Source: Eubacterium sp. (GTDB lineage Bacteria; Bacillota; Clostridia; Lachnospirales; Lachnospiraceae). Taken from it: a stretch of 14,589 bases of DNA. Position numbers and translations under genes: made by a program. The notes beneath the pieces are model-generated. The model was not told the origin of the DNA. It saw only the letters and a list, made by a program, of their open reading frames with translations, and did not search any database. The stretch spans positions 1 to 14,589 of the forward strand of contig DOVJ01000206.1 in the NCBI GenBank assembly GCA_003520145.1, written 5' to 3'. This document shows positions 6,821 through 13,617 of this stretch, piece after piece (the first letter of the stretch is position 1; every line of letters begins with the position of its first letter).

Positions 6821-8750
6821 ATACGATTGTGGATCTGAATTCGCGGCCGTTGCCCTTGAAGTAACGGCTGAACATCTCGTAGAACTGAAGTCTTAATACC
6901 TGTATTCCGACGATCAAGCCTTCCATGCCTGATACGAAGATGTTGCCTAATATTACGACGAGGATGTTGATCCTGCCGCCGTCGTGTGCGCCTGCAAGCA
7001 TGAGCACAACTTCCATCATAGATGCGTGGCTTATTGCAAATGCGCCGATTCTTATGAATGAGAGCGTATTCGAGAAGTAACTTAAGAGTATCTCGAAAAG
7101 CTCGAAAAATGCCTGTGTTATAAACATGCCGACACCTGTTTTTTCCTCCATAGGCTTCTTGGTGATGAGCGCCATAATAGGCTCCTTGAGCACTATGAGA
7201 AGAAGTGGAAGGCCGAACATGAGAGCGAGAACTATGCTTGCAGGAAGCGGTTTGCCTGTCGTGAAGAGAACGATGACTAACACGATGCTTGCGTAGAATA
7301 CAAATCCTGTGAGTCCGTTCGGGTCGAGGAAGGCTTCTTCAAATCTGCGTGCTCTTATGTTGCTTATGATATTCATAACTATGCAAAAGAGTGTGATTCC
7401 CATACCAAATGCAACGGCTACTATGAACACTGTGTTGAGCCTGCCGACGAAATTAAGGCTTGTCATGTGCAGCGTCGGCTTAAGCCATAGTGCCGGTATG
7501 ATATCCTCGAAGCCGAATACACTTCCGAAGAGGCAGCCGAATACGGAGCTTGACAGTCCGCACATACTTATGATGGCTGCGAGGTCTGACTTCTTCTTAA
7601 GATATATGAGTAGTCCGAGAAGGAACAGACATAGTCCCTGACCGAGGTCGCCAAACATCGCGCCGAATATCAGTGAGTATGTGATAGCGACGATAGGTGT
7701 CGGGTCGAATTCATCGTATGACGGCATGCCGTACATGCGAACAAACATCTCAAAAGGTCTGAATAATGGGAAGTTCTTAAGCTTAGTAGGCGGCTTTAAT
7801 TTTTCATCGCCATCTAATTCCTCGAGGATGCATGATACTGAGTCGTCTTTTTTGCATTCTTCTTCAAGCTTTTTTGCATCCGCTAAGCTTAGCCATCCGC
7901 AGAGTATGTAAAAGCCCATATAGTTGTCGTCTGCGTTGCCTGTACAGGCGGCAAGCTTTCTAAGTTCAAAGTGGTCACGTGTTAATTCAAGGCGTCTTGT
8001 TGCTTCTAGAAGCTTGTCTTTCTTGACATCGATGATATCAAGACAGTCTTTTTTGAGAGCTTCGCATTTTTCTCTGAGCTTGGTTGCTTCATTCAGGATA
8101 CGCTCGTAATTCTCTTCGATATCACCATCGTAATCGTTTGAATAGTCGATTATCTCAAAGTGTAGTGAAGAATATATCGCATCCAGTTTCTCTGCCTGTG
8201 TGGAAGGCGAAAAATATATGCCGTAGGCATAGGTTTCATCCTTCGAGGAGAGATAGAAGATAGTATCCAGATCGTCGAGGATATACTTCTCGAACTTTTT
8301 ATAGTATATGAGTGGCAGTCTTCCGAAGTGATAGGTCAAAAACTTGAAGGATCCTAGTTGCTTCAGGTTGACATGTATATTCTTGTAGTGAGCAAGTGTT
8401 TCAAGCTCATCTTCTTTTTCTTTTAGTTTCAGACTTAATTCAGATAATTCAGCACTTGGCTGTGATAATTCGTTCTTGGTGAGCCTTATCAAGTTTCTTG
8501 CCTGCTCAACAGACATGGAGGTCTTGCCTGAAGTGTAGACAGTGCCTATCTGTGATAAGCAGTCGACACCGCTTTGGAAGAGATCCTTGTATACGTTGGG
8601 CTCGTTGAAAGGGCGTAGATTCTTGACGCTCTTTAATTCAACAAGTGCATTCTCAAGCTGAATATTGTATCTCGGTATATAACGGTCTACAACTCGGTCA
8701 AAGTCTTCCTTTGGACCGGTGAGGCTTATGAATTGCATCTTTTCTATCAT
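6819..8750 (-). CDS. ntpI: V/A-type ATPase subunit I (membrane stator, a-like)
   Basis: Subunit I anchors the peripheral stalks and forms the ion half-channels beside the K ring. The 643-residue length is normal. Residues 1-325 are the cytoplasmic arm with two charged helical hairpin stretches (about 80-125 and 210-265). The family hallmark RPFEMFVRMYGMPSYDEFDP (331-350) leads into the membrane domain, which opens with FGAMFGDLGQGL (362-373). About seven or eight hydrophobic segments follow up to residue 625. The essential arginine that faces the ring glutamate is Arg567 in NTLSFIRIGAFAISHASMME, and Glu610 lies in GMEGLIVGIQVLRLQFYE. The start overlaps the stop of subunit C by four bases (ATGA), a sign of translational coupling. 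The end lies 9 bases before K. Confidence 0.96.
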   Translation of the reverse strand: MIEKMQFISLTGPKEDFDRVVDRYIPRYNIQLENALVELKSVKNLRPFNEPNVYKDLFQSGVDCLSQIGTVYTSGKTSMSVEQARNLIRLTKNELSQPSAELSELSLKLKEKEDELETLAHYKNIHVNLKQLGSFKFLTYHFGRLPLIYYKKFEKYILDDLDTIFYLSSKDETYAYGIYFSPSTQAEKLDAIYSSLHFEIIDYSNDYDGDIEENYERILNEATKLREKCEALKKDCLDIIDVKKDKLLEATRRLELTRDHFELRKLAACTGNADDNYMGFYILCGWLSLADAKKLEEECKKDDSVSCILEELDGDEKLKPPTKLKNFPLFRPFEMFVRMYGMPSYDEFDPTPIVAITYSLIFGAMFGDLGQGLCLFLLGLLIYLKKKSDLAAIISMCGLSSSVFGCLFGSVFGFEDIIPALWLKPTLHMTSLNFVGRLNTVFIVAVAFGMGITLFCIVMNIISNIRARRFEEAFLDPNGLTGFVFYASIVLVIVLFTTGKPLPASIVLALMFGLPLLLIVLKEPIMALITKKPMEEKTGVGMFITQAFFELFEILLSYFSNTLSFIRIGAFAISHASMMEVVLMLAGAHDGGRINILVVILGNIFVSGMEGLIVGIQVLRLQFYEMFSRYFKGNGREFRSTIV

Positions 8751-9763
8751 ATGAGTTTCTCCCGGGCGTTAAGCCCATATCTTAAGCTTTCGATTATGAT
8801 CGTAAGTTTTTGTATCTCGATTGTTTTGTTGTACAGATAGAGATTGATGGAAGCCATGGAATATGGGTTCTTCTTCTCTGATTTTCTCTTTGACTTGCCG
8901 ATGGTATCAGCATATAATTGCTCAAGATCCGGCAGGTCTTCACTTCGCTTTAGGTAGTAGGTCGTGGAAAGGATATCTTCGAAAGCTTGTAAAGAAGGGC
9001 TTTCCACTAAGTCCTTGAGTGTCTGGCGGTGGAGCTTATAGTTTATAGGTATTATGACCTTGTAGACTTCTACAGGTGCCATATTGTAGTACTTCTTGGC
9101 TCGATAGATCCAGTTTATATTCATCAGATCTATCTGAGTTCCGTAGTTTTCCTTGAACAGCTCTAATTCTGTGCCCTTTAGCTTCTTCTGCAATGTGTGC
9201 CAGATAAGCGTCAGGCTCTTTAGGTCTATCTGTGATTCGTAGTCATATATTGAGCTTTTTTCTATGGCATATACCTGACGGATAGTGTCATAGTAGGTGC
9301 TTCCCCTCATGCTCTCGATGAATTCGTCGAAGTTTTTGGCCTGTCTTAACGCACTTTGGTCTATGACAGTAAAATCTCTTATGAAGTCTTCGTATATGAT
9401 CAGCTCATCCGTTATTGTGTGATCCATGAGAAATCTCATGATCAGTGACTTAACTATATCAGCTTCATACTGGTATATGAAAAAGTGAAGATATCGCTTT
9501 TGAGAGAGTGTGGCAAAATTATAGATCTTCTTAAAGTCGTTTAGGAGCGAGTATGTGAGTATCTGCTCGATCTTGTTTCGGTTGAGTCTCATGGCTCCCA
9601 TAAGCTCGAAGCCCTTTTTGTAGCTTTCATTCTCTTTTAAGTAATTGGCAAAATCATCCACGCTCTGCAAGCTGCATATGGTATCATATTCTTCTGCCTG
9701 TATAAGCTTGCCTGACATGGAATGTATCTTCGCTGTTATTGCACTATATCCCAATACACTCAT
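8747..9763 (-). CDS. ntpC: V/A-type ATPase subunit C (collar, yeast d-like)
   Basis: Subunit C is the funnel-shaped soluble protein that sits on the K ring and links it to the D-F stalk. The 338-residue, mostly helical, membrane-free protein has the family's opening pattern (a YSAITAKIHSMSGKLI helix then a Leu/Asp-rich stretch) and the repeated helical-bundle architecture. One such segment is WIYRAKKYYNMAPVEVYKVI (roughly 217-236). Sequence conservation in this family is low, so the call rests partly on position: it lies directly after the H stalk gene and overlaps subunit I. AGAGGTAA precedes the start by about 7 bases. Length and fold pattern match AtpC/NtpC proteins well. Confidence 0.92.
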   Translation of the reverse strand: MSVLGYSAITAKIHSMSGKLIQAEEYDTICSLQSVDDFANYLKENESYKKGFELMGAMRLNRNKIEQILTYSLLNDFKKIYNFATLSQKRYLHFFIYQYEADIVKSLIMRFLMDHTITDELIIYEDFIRDFTVIDQSALRQAKNFDEFIESMRGSTYYDTIRQVYAIEKSSIYDYESQIDLKSLTLIWHTLQKKLKGTELELFKENYGTQIDLMNINWIYRAKKYYNMAPVEVYKVIIPINYKLHRQTLKDLVESPSLQAFEDILSTTYYLKRSEDLPDLEQLYADTIGKSKRKSEKKNPYSMASINLYLYNKTIEIQKLTIIIESLRYGLNAREKLI

Positions 9764-9777
9764 TGAGTTACCTCTGC

Positions 9778-10086
9778 TTACATGATTATCTGCCTGAATA
9801 TATGTTCAGCAATCTTAGTGTGGTTGTTGTCGTATATATCCTTGACCAGAGTGATCCTGCGTTCGTTTTCATCTTTGATGTCCTGCAGGGTTGTCTTTTT
9901 CTTCTCCTCAAGCTTTTCCTGGAAGTCCTTGAGGATGATCTCAGATTCTTCTTTTTGTTTGGTAGTGAAATCCACAAGCTTATCTTCGTATTCCTTGGAT
10001 ATCATAACCTGTTTTTGAGAAGCGTCAGAGAGTATCGCTGACGCTTTCTCTTCGATATCGATGAGTGATCTAATTATATCATCCAT
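9778..10086 (-). CDS. V/A-type ATPase subunit H/G (peripheral stalk coiled coil)
   Basis: This 102-residue protein is almost entirely charged helix: about a third of the residues are Lys or Glu, with hydrophobic residues in heptad spacing from about 5 to 90 (for example KDFQEKLEEKKKTTLQDIKD). There is no signal peptide and no membrane segment. As first gene of the ATPase block and a small coiled-coil protein, it fits the H (also called G, or NtpF in Enterococcus) chain that pairs with E to make the peripheral stalk. The ATG at 10086 follows GAAGGTGACCAT, with the ribosome binding site AAGGTGA only a few bases after the PBP stop. Gene naming differs between systems, so I give no symbol. Confidence 0.85.
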   Translation of the reverse strand: MDDIIRSLIDIEEKASAILSDASQKQVMISKEYEDKLVDFTTKQKEESEIILKDFQEKLEEKKKTTLQDIKDENERRITLVKDIYDNNHTKIAEHIFRQIIM

Positions 10087-10098
10087 ATGGTCACCTTC

Positions 10099-12693
10099 TT
10101 AGTTGTCGGTTGCTTTGGTTGTCTCTGTACTGGCTTTGGTTGTCTCTGTACTTGCCTTAGTAGTCTCTGTACTTGCCTTCGTGGTAGTTTCGGTTGACTG
10201 CTTAGTCGTGGTAGTAGTGCTTCCTGCGTGAAGCGTACAGGTTGTCAAAGGATTATCCTTATAGTCGTGGGTGTTAATTATGGTCTCCTTTGTGTGCGGA
10301 CAAGAAGATGTTGCAAGCTGATTTGAATCAGTACATATCCTGACCTTCTGGTGAACATCACATGACTGTGTAGGTTCTGTTCCGCGTACGAACCTTCCTG
10401 TTGTTATGTGACCATCACAAAGTCCCGGTATAGGAAGGAGACCTGACTCGCTACATATCTGTACTTCTGTGATATTCTCTGTGAATTCGAAATCCTTGTG
10501 TTCGAGACCTTCATGTATACGGTTCATAATCTTACCCCATAGCCTTACGTGGAGTGTGTAATTAAAACCGTATGTCTGATTGTCATCGTATCCGAACCAG
10601 ATCGCACCTGTGTAGTAAGGTGTGTAGCCTACATACCACTTATCTACATCATCGTTGGTAGTACCGGTCTTACCGGCTACCGGCTGATTGTTCATGTATG
10701 TGAACTTACCTGTACCGATTTCGGTAACAGACAAAAGAGCATCTGTTAAAATCTCGGCAGTGCTTTCTTTGATGACTCTGTGAGATTCACGATAGGAATC
10801 GTCGAGGAGTATGTTGCCATCGTGATCATATACTTCGGTATAGTAGGTAGGTTCGTTGTATACGCCCTTATTTGCTATAGCTGCATATGCGGCACAGAGG
10901 TCTATGTTGGTTACACCGTATGTAAGACCGCCGAGAGCAAGCGCTTCAACCATATCATGGTGTCCGTTGATAGCTTCGTCCGGTGTGACAAGGGTTGAAA
11001 AACCGAACTTGAGAGCGTAATTAAGGCCAATCTGCGGCGATATCATGTTAAGAACTTTGACAGCCGGAACATTTCGCGAATCTGCGATAGCAAATCTTAC
11101 TGTTACATAGCCGAGATAGTTCTTGTCATGGTTCATGACCTGCTTGCCGTCCTTGTACTGGTATGGCGCGTCAAGGATTTTCGTGTTAAGTGTTATCTTG
11201 CCCATATCAAGAGCAGGACCGTAAGTACTAACTATCTTAAATGTTGAGCCTGGCTGTCTTGTTGAGGTGGTAGCGCGGCTGAATGTAAGAGACTTGGTTT
11301 TCTCACCACGACCGCCTATGATGGCCTTAACCTGGCCGTTAGTCTGGTCAACGATAGTCATGGATGCCTGAGGCTGTGGAAGATAGACTATGTTCTCTGA
11401 TATGATCTTACCGCCATCAGCGAGCATGGCTTCCTTGAATTCGTTGACATGAGCGTTGGCGTCATCTGTGCTGTTGTATATATATGAAAACTGGCTGTTG
11501 CCTGTTTTCTTGATGAAGTAATACTGAACTGACTGGTCTGTGTAGTTGTAGACCTTGCCGTCAAGCTCTTCCACAACCAGGGTGTAGTCTAAGGATACTT
11601 TCTGTGAATCCGGGAAGTTATCAGGGTCCGCGAATTCCTCGTCGAGGATTCTCTGGATGTTCATGTCCTGAGTGGCCTTGATAGTAAGACCGCCCTTGTA
11701 TATGAGGTTGTTGGCCTGAGTTTCTGTGTAGCCCTTCTGCTCGATGAGGTCGTTCTTTACCTGCTTGATGAGCTCATCCACAAAGTATGAATAAGTAGTT
11801 ACATTGGCAGCTTCATTGGCTGTGTGAGTATTGGTGATGTGACCGTACACATCCTCTGCCTTGGCTTCTTCGTACTGCTCCTTAGTTATATACTTCTGCT
11901 TATACATCTTCTTGAGAACTTCGAGCATACGCTCCTTGTTGGCTTCTGGATGCTTAACAGGGTTAAGAGCGACAGGCCTCTGTGTGATAGAGACGATGAC
12001 TGCTGATTCTGCGATTGTAAGCTCGCTGACGTCCTTGTTGAAGTAGTTCTTGGCAGCAGCCTGTACGCCGTAGTTACCGTTACCTAAGTTGATGGTGTTC
12101 AGGTAGTTCTCTAAGATCTCGGATTTTGACATCTGCTCTTCGAGCTTCAGAGCCATGTACTGCTCCTGAAGCTTACGTCTTATCTTCTCGTTCATGCTTT
12201 CGTTAAATGCTTTGAAGACGTTGTTCTTGATGAGCTGCTGTGTTATGGTAGAAGCACCCTGATCGAGCGAGTGTCTTGCGACAGCTATATAGGCAGCACG
12301 CATGATACCCTTAGGGTCGATACCGTTGTGAGTGTAAAAACGCTCATCTTCTATAGCTACTATGGCGTGCTGGAGGTGCTTTGGGATTCTGTCGATGGTT
12401 ACGTATTCACGGTTTGCTTCAGTGCCGTAGAGCTCCTGGATGACCTCACCGTTAACGTCATAGATGGTACTCTTGTAACCGGTTGGAGACACATCGATGA
12501 ATGATATCTGAGGTGAGTCCTCGATTATGCCTTTAACCATGCCGAATCCCATGCATACTACTCCGACCATGGCGGAAAGAAGTGACACGAGCGCAATGCA
12601 CATAAGACATATGAGAAACTTCTTGCCTAGCTTATCCATAATAGGATTGATATAGTGTAGACGTCTGCGGACGCCCTTCTTTGAATAATCCAT
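10099..12693 (-). CDS. Class A penicillin-binding protein (PBP1A family), bifunctional transglycosylase/transpeptidase
   Basis: This enzyme polymerises lipid II into glycan strands and cross-links the peptides on the outer face of the membrane. The 864 residues comprise a basic cytoplasmic tail (1-25), one membrane anchor (about 26-54), and a GT51 transglycosylase (about 75-250). The GT51 domain has catalytic Glu115 in AIEDERFYTHNG, the GASTITQQLIKN motif (146-157) and Glu195 in KSEILENYLNT. A transpeptidase domain (about 440-705) carries all three active-site motifs: Ser483-Thr-Phe-Lys486, Ser539-Arg-Asn541 and Lys675-Thr-Gly-Thr678. Both activities look intact. The C-terminal extension has six Cys (747-819) in two similar modules, then a Thr/Lys-rich tail with three exact KASTETT repeats (839-859). 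The start at 12693 follows AAAGGA with an 11-base spacer, downstream of a strong promoter. The gene ends 12 bases before the first ATPase gene. Confidence 0.95.
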   Translation of the reverse strand: MDYSKKGVRRRLHYINPIMDKLGKKFLICLMCIALVSLLSAMVGVVCMGFGMVKGIIEDSPQISFIDVSPTGYKSTIYDVNGEVIQELYGTEANREYVTIDRIPKHLQHAIVAIEDERFYTHNGIDPKGIMRAAYIAVARHSLDQGASTITQQLIKNNVFKAFNESMNEKIRRKLQEQYMALKLEEQMSKSEILENYLNTINLGNGNYGVQAAAKNYFNKDVSELTIAESAVIVSITQRPVALNPVKHPEANKERMLEVLKKMYKQKYITKEQYEEAKAEDVYGHITNTHTANEAANVTTYSYFVDELIKQVKNDLIEQKGYTETQANNLIYKGGLTIKATQDMNIQRILDEEFADPDNFPDSQKVSLDYTLVVEELDGKVYNYTDQSVQYYFIKKTGNSQFSYIYNSTDDANAHVNEFKEAMLADGGKIISENIVYLPQPQASMTIVDQTNGQVKAIIGGRGEKTKSLTFSRATTSTRQPGSTFKIVSTYGPALDMGKITLNTKILDAPYQYKDGKQVMNHDKNYLGYVTVRFAIADSRNVPAVKVLNMISPQIGLNYALKFGFSTLVTPDEAINGHHDMVEALALGGLTYGVTNIDLCAAYAAIANKGVYNEPTYYTEVYDHDGNILLDDSYRESHRVIKESTAEILTDALLSVTEIGTGKFTYMNNQPVAGKTGTTNDDVDKWYVGYTPYYTGAIWFGYDDNQTYGFNYTLHVRLWGKIMNRIHEGLEHKDFEFTENITEVQICSESGLLPIPGLCDGHITTGRFVRGTEPTQSCDVHQKVRICTDSNQLATSSCPHTKETIINTHDYKDNPLTTCTLHAGSTTTTTKQSTETTTKASTETTKASTETTKASTETTKATDN
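10117..10179 (-). repeat. Three tandem 21-bp repeats in the PBP gene (KASTETT x3)
   Basis: Three consecutive 21-base units (10117-10137, 10138-10158, 10159-10179) differ at only a few third-codon or edge positions and encode KASTETT three times. A partial fourth unit (KAT) and a degenerate upstream copy (KQSTETTT) flank them. The in-frame length means copies can be gained or lost by slippage without a frameshift, changing only the length of the extracellular Thr-rich tail. Confidence 0.9.
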
Positions 12694-12729
12694 ATAATAA
12701 AGAATCCTTTCGTATAATCATACAGAACT

Positions 12730-12758
12730 ATTATAGCATATATATAGAAAAAAGTAAA
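12730..12758 (-). promoter_or_regulatory. Sigma-A-type promoter of the PBP/V-ATPase run
   Basis: Read on the - strand there is TTTACT (12758-12753) as -35, a 17-bp spacer, and a perfect TATAAT (12735-12730) as -10. A TG one base upstream of the -10 makes it an extended -10 (TGCTATAAT). Transcription would begin near 12723, leaving a leader of about 30 bases before the PBP start. I see no riboswitch or attenuator in so short a leader. Confidence 0.75.
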
Positions 12759-12761
12759 CTG

Positions 12762-12790
12762 TTGCCATAAATAAGGGGATTATATATAAT
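12762..12790 (+). promoter_or_regulatory. Sigma-A-type promoter of yigZ
   Basis: TTGCCA (12762-12767) is followed, after exactly 17 bp, by a perfect TATAAT (12785-12790). Transcription would start near 12797, giving a leader of about 45 bases. The -35 lies only 3 bp from the -35 of the divergent PBP promoter. Confidence 0.75.
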
Positions 12791-12841
12791 AAAATAGACG
12801 CTCCGCGAGGATGCGCACGGATATCATAGTTGGAGGGACAG

Positions 12842-13474
12842 ATGAAGGTTGTCATAACGGGAAAAAGCGCAGAGCTTGTGGAGAAGAAGTCGCGCTTTAT
12901 CGCACAGGTATATAGTGTGAAGGATGTGGATGAAGCAAACATTTATATAGAAGAAACTCGTAAAAAGTATTGGGATGCAAGGCATAATTGCTATGCTTAT
13001 GTGATAGGGCAGAGGCAGGAGATAAAGAAGTTCTCTGATGACGGCGAACCTTCGGGGACAGCCGGGAAGCCCATACTCGATGTGATCGAGAAGGGCGGGA
13101 TCACAGATTGCCTTGTTATAGTTACCAGATATTTCGGTGGCGTTTTGCTGGGAACGGGAGGACTTGTCAGGGCGTATCAGGGCAGTGCCTTGATGGCGAT
13201 AGGGGAATCAGAACTGGGGGAGCTTACGGATTGTGTTGTTATGGACTTGCAACTTGACTATGGAGTATATAATCGGTTCGAATATATGTGCAAGGAACTG
13301 GATGTTGATATACTTGAAAAAGAATATGTGCAATATGTGAACGTGAAGGTTGGTTTGCTTCCAGGGAAAGAAAGTGATTTTTTGACAGAAGTCGCTAAGA
13401 TAACGAGCGGAAAGGATGTCGTCAAGGACAGAAAATTCGTCACAATTACCAAATCATACACAGGAAGTTCATAG
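12842..13474 (+). CDS. yigZ: YigZ/IMPACT family protein
   Basis: This 210-residue cytoplasmic protein belongs to the widespread YigZ family (UPF0029 N-terminal domain plus a small ferredoxin-like DUF1949 domain), related to the eukaryotic translation regulator IMPACT. Its bacterial role is not well established. Signature segments are KKSRFIAQ (15-22), DARHNCYAYVIG (45-56), SDDGEPSGTAGKPILD (65-80) and TRYFGGVLLGTGGLVRAYQG (95-114). The C-terminal domain spans about 135-205. I chose ATG 12842 because GGAGGG (12832-12837) sits 4 bases before it. An in-frame TTG at 12830 would place that ribosome binding site inside the gene. The gene is alone in its transcript, diverging from the PBP. No hairpin terminator follows it, so some read-through into the next gene is possible. 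Confidence 0.93.
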   Translation: MKVVITGKSAELVEKKSRFIAQVYSVKDVDEANIYIEETRKKYWDARHNCYAYVIGQRQEIKKFSDDGEPSGTAGKPILDVIEKGGITDCLVIVTRYFGGVLLGTGGLVRAYQGSALMAIGESELGELTDCVVMDLQLDYGVYNRFEYMCKELDVDILEKEYVQYVNVKVGLLPGKESDFLTEVAKITSGKDVVKDRKFVTITKSYTGSS

Positions 13475-13522
13475 ATTATTTACAATTTTGGGTAAAATGA
13501 ACAAAAAAATCGAAATTTGGGG

Positions 13523-13551
13523 TTGATATTCTGACATAAATATGATAGTAT
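13523..13551 (+). promoter_or_regulatory. Candidate promoter of the solute-binding protein gene
   Basis: TTGATA (13523-13528) and TAGTAT (13546-13551) are separated by 17 bp. The -10 is imperfect (4 of 6), and TATAAG at 13549-13554 with a 20-bp spacer is an alternative. A start near 13558 would give a leader of about 60 bases. The candidate is supported by position in the only sizeable gap before a gene that looks highly expressed. Confidence 0.5.
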
Positions 13552-13569
13552 AAGATTACCAACATAAAA

Positions 13570-13586
13570 GTGAGATGGTGACTCAC
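13570..13586 (+). promoter_or_regulatory. Inverted repeat in the leader of the solute-binding protein gene
   Basis: GTGAG (13570-13574) and CTCAC (13582-13586) can pair around a 7-base loop. The overlapping segment GTGA-C-TCAC (13578-13586) is itself a short palindrome. It lies just after the predicted transcription start and ends 14 bases before the ribosome binding site. It could be a 5' stabilising hairpin or a repressor operator; there is no U-tract, so it is not a terminator. Confidence 0.4.
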
Positions 13587-13600
13587 ACAAATTATTTACA

Positions 13601-13607
13601 AGGAGGG
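13601..13607 (+). promoter_or_regulatory. Ribosome binding site of the solute-binding protein gene
   Basis: AGGAGGG lies 10 bases before the ATG at 13618. It is a full consensus site and fixes this start, which is directly followed by a lipoprotein signal peptide. Confidence 0.85.
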
Positions 13608-13617
13608 TCTTTACATT

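Noticed and set aside
9739..10041. Open frame of 100 codons on the + strand
   Set aside because: It is the complement of the Lys/Glu-rich H subunit, which gives a Phe/Leu-rich shadow. The - strand protein fits its operon position.
10073..10078. TATAAT on the - strand at the start of the H subunit gene
   Set aside because: The sequence 17 bp upstream is TAAGAA, a poor -35, and it lies after the start codon, so it could not drive this gene.
10243..10248. Perfect TTGACA (- strand) near the end of the PBP gene as a -35 for an ATPase promoter
   Set aside because: At spacings of 16-18 bp the would-be -10 sequences (CAGGAA, AGGAAG, GGAAGC) do not resemble TATAAT.
12830..12841. TTG start for YigZ at 12830
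   Set aside because: The GGAGGG ribosome binding site would lie inside the gene. ATG 12842 is correctly spaced from it.
12718..12942. Open frame of 74 codons on the - strand upstream of the PBP
   Set aside because: It covers both divergent promoters and is antisense to yigZ. No ribosome binding site or recognisable protein.
13475..13520. Terminator after yigZ
   Set aside because: TTTTGGGTAAAA and nearby AT-rich sequence form only a weak AT hairpin with no GC stem and no proper U-tract on the + strand.
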